Assembly: GCA_030430515.1 (NCBI GenBank)
Contig: JAUIKX010000207.1
Coordinates: forward strand, 1-6,514
Length of the DNA: 6,514 nt
DNA from: Gammaproteobacteria bacterium
GTDB lineage: Bacteria > Pseudomonadota > Gammaproteobacteria > Pseudomonadales > Azotimanducaceae
Direction: 5' to 3'
Below the pieces are notes generated by a model. That model saw nothing but the letters and a program-made list of their open reading frames with translations, was not told the DNA's origin and searched no databases. This document shows, piece by piece, positions 1 through 5,491 of this stretch (positions within the stretch are counted from its first letter, which is position 1; the number at the start of each line of letters is the position of its first letter). A program made the position numbers and the translations under genes.

Positions 1-1
1 T

Positions 2-142
2 GTCAACGTCGGCATGGTTTCCGGCCTTCTGCCCGTTGTGGGCGTGCCGTTGCCGCTGATCAGCTACGGAGGGACCTCGGCAATGACGCTGCTTGCCGGG
101 TTTGGGGTCGTCATGAGTGTTTACAAACACCGGGATTGGTAG
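2..142 (+). CDS. rodA: RodA, rod-shape peptidoglycan glycosyltransferase (3' end only)
   Basis: Only the last 46 codons and the TAG stop (140-142) lie in the window; the start is beyond the left edge. RodA is a SEDS-family inner-membrane glycosyltransferase that polymerises lipid II during elongation together with PBP2. The visible part carries the C-terminal signature of FtsW/RodA/SpoVE proteins: NVG near the start, then PVVGVPLPLISYGGTS, followed by a last hydrophobic segment (MTLLAGFGVVMSV) and a short basic cytoplasmic tail ending HRDW. FtsW shares the PLP..SYGG motif, but the following mltB, rlpA, dacA, ybeD and lipB genes are the usual company of rodA, not of ftsW, which sits among mur genes. 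The call is firm although the catalytic part is not visible. The next gene begins within a few bases of the stop, so the two are probably co-transcribed. Confidence 0.93.
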   Translation, partial: VNVGMVSGLLPVVGVPLPLISYGGTSAMTLLAGFGVVMSVYKHRDW

Positions 143-147
143 TGAAG

Positions 148-1128
148 ATGATTCGAATGGCCATGGCCGGAATTGGGCTGGCGCTGCTGCACGGGTCGGC
201 GGTTGCGGACTACAGCGCGCGGCCGGCCGTACAGGTTTACATGGACGAGGTGGCTGAGCAGCATGCGTTCAGTCCGGACGAGTTGGCGCGCCTGTTTTCC
301 TCTGCGGAGAAAAAGCAGTCCATCATCGACGCGATTTCACGGCCGGCTGAAAAAACGTGGGCCTGGCACGAGTACAGAGATCTCTTCATTCAGGAAAGCC
401 GCATCGCTGACGGCGTTCGATTCTGGGAAGACAACCTGGAGGCGCTCGAAGCGGCTGAGGCCAAGTTTGGTGTTCCGCCGGAAATTGTCGTCGCCATCAT
501 CGGCGTCGAGACCCGATACGGTCGTATCGTCGGCCGGTACCGCGTGCTCGACGCCCTCGCCACTCTGGCTTTCGACTACCCGCCGCGTGCAGAGTTTTTC
601 AGAAAGGAGCTCACGCAGTTCCTCCTGCTGACCCGGGAAGAAGGCAAAGATCCGCTGGTGCCCGTTGGCTCCTATGCCGGCGCCATGGGATACGGGCAGT
701 TCATTCCATCGAGCTTCCGTCGATATGCCGTGGACTTCGATGGCGATGGGGTCAGAGACATCTGGGAGAACCGCACCGATGCCATCGGCAGCGTCGCCAA
801 CTACTTCGCCGAGCACGGCTGGCAGGGTGCGGGGCCAGTCATCCTCCCGGCTGCACAGGTCAGTGCTGAACTGGATGCGCTGGCGAATGAGAGCCTGGCG
901 CTGACCCATGAATTGGCCGCGCTGCGGTCCCGGGGGCTCAAGGTCGATACGACGCTGCCGGGCGATACGAAGGTCGCACTTTTTCGCTTTGAAGGCGCCG
1001 ACGGGCCGCTCCATTATCTCGGGTTCAACGATTTCTACGTGATCACCCGGTACAACCACAGCCGCCTCTACGCCCTGGCGGTGTATGAGTTGAGCCAGGC
1101 CATTCGAGCGAGGAAGGTAGCTGAGTGA
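148..1128 (+). CDS. mltB: Soluble lytic murein transglycosylase B (MltB/SltB1, GH103)
   Basis: A periplasmic lytic transglycosylase of the MltB/Slt35 family, which cleaves the MurNAc-GlcNAc bond and leaves 1,6-anhydroMurNAc ends. From ATG 148 it has 326 residues, near the family's usual 330-360. Residues 1-20 look like a Sec signal peptide ending AVA before Asp21. There is no lipobox cysteine, so the protein should be soluble in the periplasm (SltB1 type), not an outer-membrane lipoprotein like E. coli MltB. The catalytic Glu is Glu121 in IIGVETRYG. SYAGAMGYGQFIPSSF (175-190) matches the substrate-groove motif. DFDGDGVRDIWE (196-207) resembles the EF-hand-like calcium loop of Slt35. The family C-terminal block FNDFYVITRYNHS is at 293-305. 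The start is uncertain. GTG 142 overlaps the rodA stop by one base and has GGGA at 132-135 six bases upstream; TTG 136 and ATG 157 are also in frame. The gene overlaps rlpA by one base. Confidence 0.93.
   Translation: MIRMAMAGIGLALLHGSAVADYSARPAVQVYMDEVAEQHAFSPDELARLFSSAEKKQSIIDAISRPAEKTWAWHEYRDLFIQESRIADGVRFWEDNLEALEAAEAKFGVPPEIVVAIIGVETRYGRIVGRYRVLDALATLAFDYPPRAEFFRKELTQFLLLTREEGKDPLVPVGSYAGAMGYGQFIPSSFRRYAVDFDGDGVRDIWENRTDAIGSVANYFAEHGWQGAGPVILPAAQVSAELDALANESLALTHELAALRSRGLKVDTTLPGDTKVALFRFEGADGPLHYLGFNDFYVITRYNHSRLYALAVYELSQAIRARKVAE
1111..1117 (+). promoter_or_regulatory. Ribosome binding site of rlpA
   Basis: AGGAAGG is a good Shine-Dalgarno match inside the last codons of mltB. It lies 10 bases before ATG 1128 and 7 before GTG 1125. 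Spacing slightly favours GTG, codon preference favours ATG; the two starts differ by one residue. Its strength suggests that rlpA has its own initiation signal in addition to any coupling with mltB. Confidence 0.6.
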
Positions 1129-1877
1129 TGTTTTTAGCGCGCATCTTCGCGGCCTTGATGACACTTGTGCTGGCAGGTTGCCTCGGCGGCCCGACTTACA
1201 GGCCCGCACCTGACGGGCCGCCGGTGCATGTCCCAGCCAACCTGGAACACCTGCCGGATCCAGTACCCCGGGTGGAGCCGAAAAGCGCGCGGGGCAACCC
1301 GAGATCCTACACCGTACATGGTCGAACTTATTTCGTCATGCCTGAGGCCGAGGGTTACGCCGAGACAGGCAATGCCTCTTGGTATGGCCGTAAGTTCCAC
1401 GGGCGGGCGACCTCGTCAGGCGAGCCTTTCGATATGCTTAAGCTCACCGCCGCTCATCGCAGCCTGCCTATCCCGTCGTATGTACGGGTGACGAATCTGA
1501 CGAATGGGCGTAAGACGGTAGTGCGGGTAAACGACCGGGGCCCTTTCCACCCGGATCGGATTATCGATCTTTCTTACGCTGCTGCGGTGAAGCTTGGTTT
1601 TCACAATCACGGCACTGCCCGGGTTCACGTCGAGGTGATTGGCGACGAGAAGGAGTACATGCTTCAAGCTGGGGCTTTCTCGGAGCTTGCTGGCGCCGAT
1701 CGCCTGGTTGCGCAGCTGGGACGCCTTACGGATCTTCCGGCGTTTGTGGTGCGGCTTCCCGAGGATACGCTCTACCGTGTGCGCATCGGCCCGGTGCGCG
1801 GAAAATCTGAAGCGGACCGCTTGCAGGAGGTTTTCCTGTCGAACAATCTGGGCAAACCGATACTCATCGAGCGCTGA
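1128..1877 (+). CDS. rlpA: RlpA, septal endolytic lytic transglycosylase lipoprotein
   Basis: An outer-membrane lipoprotein. In Pseudomonas aeruginosa RlpA cleaves glycan strands stripped of stem peptides and helps daughter-cell separation. The 249-residue product begins with a lipoprotein signal: a short hydrophobic run, then lipobox LAGC with Cys18 as the lipidated residue. A proline-rich linker follows (about 20-60). The double-psi beta-barrel domain spans about 81-165 and includes ASWYGRKFHGRATSSGEPFD and the DRGPF motif. Glu99, Asp102, His110 and Asp136 have the same spacing (3, 8 and 26 residues) as the residues I recall being tested as catalytic in the P. aeruginosa enzyme. A SPOR domain at about 177-248 (YMLQAGAFSELAGADRLVAQL onward) should bind denuded glycan at the septum. 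ATG 1128 overlaps the mltB stop by one base (TGATG); GTG 1125 is the alternative start. The gene is intact. The family also includes inactive members such as E. coli RlpA, so activity is inferred. Confidence 0.95.
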   Translation: MFLARIFAALMTLVLAGCLGGPTYRPAPDGPPVHVPANLEHLPDPVPRVEPKSARGNPRSYTVHGRTYFVMPEAEGYAETGNASWYGRKFHGRATSSGEPFDMLKLTAAHRSLPIPSYVRVTNLTNGRKTVVRVNDRGPFHPDRIIDLSYAAAVKLGFHNHGTARVHVEVIGDEKEYMLQAGAFSELAGADRLVAQLGRLTDLPAFVVRLPEDTLYRVRIGPVRGKSEADRLQEVFLSNNLGKPILIER

Positions 1878-1899
1878 CCGGCTAACCGCTCTCTGGTCC

Positions 1900-1908
1900 T
1901 GATACAAT
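1900..1908 (+). promoter_or_regulatory. Candidate extended -10 promoter for dacA
   Basis: In the 58-base gap between rlpA and dacA, TGATACAAT fits an extended -10 element: TG, one base, then TACAAT, which is 5 of 6 to TATAAT. There is no good -35; the hexamer at the 17-base spacing (1880-1885, GGCTAA) is poor, as is usual for extended -10 promoters. Transcription would start near 1915, leaving a leader of only about 20 bases before ATG 1936. The site would give dacA-ybeD-lipB a transcript independent of rodA-mltB-rlpA. This rests on motif reading alone. Confidence 0.4.
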
Positions 1909-1935
1909 CTTCTTTCCATCTTTCTGCAAGTGCTT

Positions 1936-3081
1936 ATGTCGAGACTGTTACTGCTCATCGCCCTCGTTTGCCACTCAGCGGCAGCCTCTGGCGCGGGGCC
2001 GGTGATTCCGCCGCCGCCGAACGTGGCAGCGTCCTCCTATCTGCTGCTCGAGGCGGACACAGACAAAGTGCTGGTCGAGCACAATGTGAATGAAGCGCTT
2101 CCACCGGCCAGCCTGACCAAAGTCATGACCACCTATGTGGCCGGTGAAGAGCTTGCGGCGGGGCGCATCACTTTGGATGACATGGTGCCTATCAGCGTCA
2201 AAGCCTGGCGCATGGGCGGCTCTAAGATGTTCATCCGCGAAGGTACCGAGGTCCGGCTGGAAGACCTGCTGCGCGGTGTCATCATCCAATCCGGCAACGA
2301 TGCCAGCGTCGCCGTCGCCGAGCACATAGCCGGTAGCGAAGATGCTTTTGCCGACATGATGAACCACCATGCCGCAGAGCTTGGTATGGTCAATACGCTG
2401 TTCAGAAATGCCACAGGGTGGCCGGCAGAAGGCCATGTGACCTCTGCCTGGGATCTGGCGCTTCTGACCAAAGCGCTGATCAACCGGCATCCCGACATGT
2501 ACTCGATCTATGCCGAGCGCACCTTCAAATATGGAGACATCGAGCAGAACAACCGCAACCGCCTGCTTTGGCGCGATCAAACGGTTGACGGCGTCAAGAC
2601 CGGCCACACGGAGGAGGCGGGTTATTGTCTGGTTTCCAGCGCCGAACGGGACGGCATGCGCTTGATCAGCGTGGTGATGGGTACAGACAGCGATGAAGCG
2701 CGTATGCGTGAGAGCCAGAAGCTGCTGTCCTACGGCTTCCGTTACTTTGAAACCCGACAGCTCTATGAGGCGCATGTGCCGCTGAAGCAGGCTGAAATTT
2801 TCTACGGTGAAAACTCCGAAATGAAGCTGGGCCTTCGCGAGGCGGCGGTGCTGACTTTCCCCCGAGGGCACTACGATGATCTTGAAGCGGAGCTTGAAAC
2901 GCCTCGCATCATCGAGGCGCCACTGTCCAAGGGCGACGAGGTGGGTGAACTTGTGCTGCGTCTCGATGGCGAAACACTCTACCGGGCGCCGTTGGTCGCG
3001 TTGGAAGACGAGCCAGAAAGTGGTTTCCTGTCGCGCTTTGGCGACTTCGTCTATCTGTTTTTCCGGGAGCTTCTGGAGTGA
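1936..3081 (+). CDS. dacA: D-alanyl-D-alanine carboxypeptidase, PBP5/6 family
   Basis: A low-molecular-weight penicillin-binding protein that removes the terminal D-Ala from pentapeptide stems and so limits cross-linking. From ATG 1936 it has 381 residues, similar to E. coli PBP5. Residues 1 to about 18 form a signal peptide. The three class motifs are present in order: SLTK at 59-62 with nucleophile Ser59, SGN at 119-121, and KTG at 221-223. A C-terminal PBP5-type domain covers about 275-355. The final stretch, SGFLSRFGDFVYLFFRELLE, is a probable amphipathic helix that anchors the protein to the outer face of the inner membrane. GTG 1930 is an in-frame alternative start. Neither start has a recognisable Shine-Dalgarno sequence; the leader is pyrimidine-rich. 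The gene is called dacC in P. aeruginosa; the sequence cannot separate the paralogue names. It overlaps the ybeD-like gene by four bases (GTGA). Confidence 0.95.
   Translation: MSRLLLLIALVCHSAAASGAGPVIPPPPNVAASSYLLLEADTDKVLVEHNVNEALPPASLTKVMTTYVAGEELAAGRITLDDMVPISVKAWRMGGSKMFIREGTEVRLEDLLRGVIIQSGNDASVAVAEHIAGSEDAFADMMNHHAAELGMVNTLFRNATGWPAEGHVTSAWDLALLTKALINRHPDMYSIYAERTFKYGDIEQNNRNRLLWRDQTVDGVKTGHTEEAGYCLVSSAERDGMRLISVVMGTDSDEARMRESQKLLSYGFRYFETRQLYEAHVPLKQAEIFYGENSEMKLGLREAAVLTFPRGHYDDLEAELETPRIIEAPLSKGDEVGELVLRLDGETLYRAPLVALEDEPESGFLSRFGDFVYLFFRELLE
3065..3069 (+). promoter_or_regulatory. Ribosome binding site supporting the GTG start of the ybeD-like gene
   Basis: GGGAG lies eight bases before GTG 3078, inside the final codons of dacA. 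It supports initiation at this non-ATG codon, which overlaps the dacA stop. The resulting N-terminus (MIDPDDITIKFPCAYPIKVIG) lines up with YbeD/DUF493 proteins. Confidence 0.5.
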
Positions 3082-3347
3082 TCGACCCCGACGACATCAC
3101 CATAAAATTTCCCTGTGCCTATCCGATCAAGGTCATCGGAGAGCGGTCGGAGACTTTCGTGCGGGATGTTGTTGCGGTGGTGCGCGAACACGATGATACG
3201 GTGACGCCGGACTCTGTTTCGTTGCGTAAGTCGAAGCATGGTCGGTACGAAAGCGTGCGGATTACCATTACCGCCACTGGTGAAGATCAGCTGAAAAGCA
3301 TGCACCAGGCGCTGATGCTGCTGCATGAAGTGAAGATGGTGCTCTGA
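3078..3347 (+). CDS. ybeD: YbeD/DUF493 family small protein
   Basis: An 89-residue protein of the YbeD (DUF493) family; E. coli YbeD has 87 residues. The family has an ACT-like alpha/beta fold resembling small-molecule regulatory domains, but its biochemical role is not established. Family-typical parts are the N-terminal FPCAYPIKVIG block (11-21), the central VTPDSVSLRKSKHGRYESV region (about 42-60) with its Ser-Lys-Gly segment, and the alternating strand VRITITATG, followed by a C-terminal helix and strand. There is no signal peptide or membrane segment, so it should be cytoplasmic. It starts at GTG 3078, overlapping the dacA stop by four bases, and its stop overlaps the lipB ATG by one base. 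It is thus tightly coupled on both sides. Its place directly before lipB is conserved in many gammaproteobacteria, so a link to lipoate metabolism has been suggested, but nothing here tests that. Confidence 0.9.
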   Translation: MIDPDDITIKFPCAYPIKVIGERSETFVRDVVAVVREHDDTVTPDSVSLRKSKHGRYESVRITITATGEDQLKSMHQALMLLHEVKMVL

Positions 3348-4000
3348 TGGAATCCGTTGTTCATTTCAAAGACCTCGGACTCACCGACTACGAACCGATC
3401 TATCGGGCCATGCAGCGGTTCACCGAAGAGCGGGACGAAAATACCGCCGACGAGCTCTGGTTTACCGAGCACAAACCAGTCTTTACCCAGGGTCAGGCCG
3501 GCAAGGCCGAGCACGTGCTGGCGCCTGGCGACATTCCTGTAGTGCAAACCGACCGGGGTGGTCAGGTGACGTATCATGGCCCCGGGCAGATCACCGGCTA
3601 CCTGTTGTTCGACATCGAGCGGCTTGGCATCAACGTTCGGGAGCTTGTTTCGGGCATCGAGCGCGCCTGCGTGTCGACGCTGGCGCATTACGGCATTCAC
3701 GGCGAACCGCGCGCAGATGCGCCTGGCGTTTATGTGGGAGGTGCCAAGATTGCCTCTCTTGGCCTGCGTGTGAAGAAAGGAATGAGCTACCACGGCCTCG
3801 CGCTCAATGTGGATATGGATCTTCTGCCCTTTCAGATGATCAATCCCTGCGGTTTGACCGGTGTGGCCATGACCCACATGGCTGCGTTTGTGCCTGACGT
3901 GCGTCTTTCCGAGGTGCAGGACGTTCTGCGCGAGGCCCTGGCTAGCGAGTATGGCGTGGCCCTGAGCATGTCGGGCAGTCAGGACGTCGGGACAGGCTGA
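3347..4000 (+). CDS. lipB: Octanoyl-[ACP]:protein N-octanoyltransferase LipB
   Basis: LipB moves the octanoyl group from acyl carrier protein to a lysine of lipoyl domains or GcvH, the first step of de novo lipoate synthesis; LipA then inserts the sulfurs. The 217-residue product matches the family length and is cytoplasmic. Signature blocks are RGGQVTYHGPGQ (70-81), GGAKIASLGLRVKKGMSYHG (131-150) and LALNVDMDLLPFQMINPCG (151-169). The catalytic pair is Lys134 and Cys168, equivalent to Lys135 and Cys169 recalled for E. coli. ATG 3347 overlaps the stop of the preceding gene (TGATG). The last 19 codons and the stop are antisense to the end of moeB. That tail, after EYGVALSM, lies beyond the conserved core. 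lipA, which follows lipB in Pseudomonas, is not here and must lie elsewhere. Confidence 0.96.
   Translation: MESVVHFKDLGLTDYEPIYRAMQRFTEERDENTADELWFTEHKPVFTQGQAGKAEHVLAPGDIPVVQTDRGGQVTYHGPGQITGYLLFDIERLGINVRELVSGIERACVSTLAHYGIHGEPRADAPGVYVGGAKIASLGLRVKKGMSYHGLALNVDMDLLPFQMINPCGLTGVAMTHMAAFVPDVRLSEVQDVLREALASEYGVALSMSGSQDVGTG
3942..4000. other. Tail-to-tail coding overlap of lipB and moeB
   Basis: The lipB stop (TGA 3998-4000, plus) lies 59 bases past the moeB stop (TAG, complement of 3942-3944). The region codes for LipB residues 199-217 and the last 19 MoeB codons, including the zinc-type CPTC pair (complement of 3966-3977). The reading frames place first codon positions opposite each other, and each gene's third position opposite the other's second. 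I see no stem-loop followed by a T-run for either direction here, so transcripts from the two groups may run into each other. Confidence 0.9.
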
Positions 4001-4700
4001 AGCGGCGCCAGTCTGCGTATTTTGCGTCGTAGTACAGAAGCGCGCCGGTCAACGTTTCGCCCACCTCCGTAATGAGCTTGATGGCTTCCATGGCCTGGTG
4101 GGTGCCGATGATGCCGACCAGAGGTGCGATCACACCGTTTTCCGCGCAGTTGAGCCCTTCGTCGGTGGCGTCGCTGTATAGGCAGCGGTAACAGGGCGAT
4201 TGCTCATCGCGGGGGTCGAAGACGCTGAGCTGGCCCTCGAAGCGAATGGCTGCGCCGGAAACCAGTGGGGTCCCGGCCTGAAAGCAGGCGTCATTGATCT
4301 GGTAGCGCACCTGAAAATGATCTGTGGCATCCAGCACTACATCAACGCGCTCCGCCAGCTCCCTGAGCTCTTCCGGTTCGAGCTTGCGCTCGATGGTGTG
4401 GATATCGATTTCGGGGTTTATGGTGAGCAGGGTATCTCGGGCCGAGGCGGTTTTGCTGCGGCCTATGGCGTCCGTTCGATGCACTACCTGGCGCTGGAGG
4501 TTCGAAAGCTCCACCGTGTCATGATCCACCAGCGTCAGCGTGCCGACGCCGGCGGCTGCCAGGTAGAGGCTTGCGGGGGAGCCGAGGCCGCCTATGCCGA
4601 TGATCGCCACGTGTGCAGCCAGCAATTTCTCCTGCCCCTCGATGTCCACATCGGGCAGCATGATCTGCCGGCTGTAGCGAAGTAGCTGGTCGTCGTTCAT
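3942..4700 (-). CDS. moeB: Molybdopterin-synthase adenylyltransferase MoeB (ThiF/HesA/MoeB E1-like)
   Basis: A cytoplasmic E1-like enzyme that adenylates the C-terminal glycine of MoaD so that sulfur can be added for molybdopterin synthesis. It has 252 residues; E. coli MoeB has 249. Visible features are the N-terminal LLRYSRQIMLPDVDIEGQ block (6-23), the nucleotide-binding loop GIGGLGS (35-41), the acidic Asp59/Asp61, the active-site SNLQRQVVH with Arg70 (66-74), Lys83, and DATD (124-127). Two CxxC pairs, Cys170/Cys173 and Cys242/Cys245, should hold a structural zinc. Cys185 in LNCAENGV matches the conserved cysteine of MoeB and ThiF. ATG 4700 overlaps the prmC stop by four bases (ATGA). The frame stays open to 4841, but that upstream part is Arg/Cys-rich and antisense in character, so it is excluded. 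ThiF is the main alternative; the prfA-prmC-moeB context favours MoeB, though one such enzyme may serve both ThiS and MoaD. Confidence 0.9.
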   Translation of the reverse strand: MNDDQLLRYSRQIMLPDVDIEGQEKLLAAHVAIIGIGGLGSPASLYLAAAGVGTLTLVDHDTVELSNLQRQVVHRTDAIGRSKTASARDTLLTINPEIDIHTIERKLEPEELRELAERVDVVLDATDHFQVRYQINDACFQAGTPLVSGAAIRFEGQLSVFDPRDEQSPCYRCLYSDATDEGLNCAENGVIAPLVGIIGTHQAMEAIKLITEVGETLTGALLYYDAKYADWRRFSLSRRPDCPTCSGPRHTR

Positions 4701-5491
4701 TGGCGGAACCCTACTGTGACCCGGTCGAGACCGGCAAGATCTGTATGTGTTGCGACGTGCTCGTATCCGCGTGCGCGCATGAGTGCTGCAGTTGCAGCGC
4801 CCTGATCGGCACCGTGCTCGATCAGCAGCGCACGGCGACACAGATCGAATGCCGTATCGATGATCTCGCGTATGTCGTTCAAGCCGTCCGCTCCGCTGGC
4901 CAGTGCGCTCAGAGGTTCATGGGACAGTGCCGTCAGAGCTTCATCGCCATCGGCGACGTAGGGTGGGTTGGTGACGATGATGTCGAACGGCTCGATCTGT
5001 CCCTCGAGCCAGCGGCGCTGATGGAAATCGATTTCGAGCTGGTGTTGCTCTGCGTTCGCAACGGCGACGCGGAGCGCTTCTTCGGAAACGTCGGTGGCGC
5101 AGATTTCGAGGTCCCGGCGGTCGTGGGCCAGAGCAATGGCGATGGCGCCGGACCCGGTGCCGAGGTCGAGCAGCCGGTCTCCCGGCTGAGCGATGCTCAG
5201 CGCGAGTTCCACCAGGTGCTCTGTTTCCGGGCGTGGAATCAACACATCGGGAGTGACCCTGAGATCCAGACCCCAGAACTCTTTTTTGCCGCGGACGTAT
5301 GCCAGCGGCTCGCCGGCGCGAACGCGGTCGGCCGCGGTATTCAACCGATCGAGCTGCGGCAGGTCTATGGTTTTTTCTGGAAACGCGATGACGGTCGCTC
5401 TCGACATTTCGAGGGCGTCCATCAGCAGCACTTCCCGCTCCAGCCTCGGCAGATCGGCATGTTTGCCGGACCACTCAGCGATCGTGCTCAC
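4697..5491 (-). CDS. prmC: PrmC, release factor glutamine N5-methyltransferase
   Basis: PrmC (HemK) methylates the glutamine of the GGQ motif in release factors 1 and 2 using S-adenosylmethionine, which raises termination efficiency. The 264-residue product is slightly shorter than the 277 of E. coli. An N-terminal helical release-factor-binding domain covers about 1-80, including EPLAYVRGKKEFWGL (61-75), followed by IPRPETE (85-91). The Rossmann methyltransferase domain has the SAM-binding LDLGTGSGAIAIAL (108-121), the acidic residue in ATDVS (132-136), and the NPPY catalytic motif at 175-178, which binds the target glutamine. HEP at 191-193 is also family-typical. The GTG start at 5491 overlaps the prfA stop by four bases (GTGA), so synthesis of the methyltransferase is probably coupled to its substrate. 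No strong Shine-Dalgarno precedes it. The stop overlaps the moeB start in the same way. Confidence 0.95.
   Translation of the reverse strand: MSTIAEWSGKHADLPRLEREVLLMDALEMSRATVIAFPEKTIDLPQLDRLNTAADRVRAGEPLAYVRGKKEFWGLDLRVTPDVLIPRPETEHLVELALSIAQPGDRLLDLGTGSGAIAIALAHDRRDLEICATDVSEEALRVAVANAEQHQLEIDFHQRRWLEGQIEPFDIIVTNPPYVADGDEALTALSHEPLSALASGADGLNDIREIIDTAFDLCRRALLIEHGADQGAATAALMRARGYEHVATHTDLAGLDRVTVGFRQ
4709..4712 (-). promoter_or_regulatory. Ribosome binding site of moeB
   Basis: On the minus strand AGGG lies eight bases before ATG 4700, inside the last codons of prmC. It supports the 252-residue MoeB start over any upstream in-frame codon. The match is short. Confidence 0.4.

Noticed and set aside
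136..138. TTG 136 as the mltB start
   Set aside because: It lies inside the rodA coding sequence with no ribosome site; GTG 142 or ATG 148 gives a normal signal peptide.
337..1209. 290-codon minus-strand open frame opposite mltB and the start of rlpA
   Set aside because: It crosses the boundary of two well-supported plus-strand genes and shows no recognisable domain; a long antisense frame is expected at this base composition.
1876..1898. Possible terminator or attenuator after rlpA (GACCGG pairing with CTGGTC)
   Set aside because: The stem is only six pairs with one G-U and an 11-base loop, and the T-rich part that follows is interrupted by C and starts about ten bases away.
1975..2871. 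298-codon minus-strand open frame opposite dacA
   Set aside because: It is the antisense shadow of a GC-rich gene; the product has no family motif and the plus strand encodes an intact PBP5 with all three active-site motifs.
4701..4841. Upstream in-frame extension of moeB (47 more codons)
   Set aside because: The added residues are Arg/Cys-rich and not MoeB-like, they lie inside prmC, and ATG 4700 has an ATGA overlap plus AGGG at suitable spacing.
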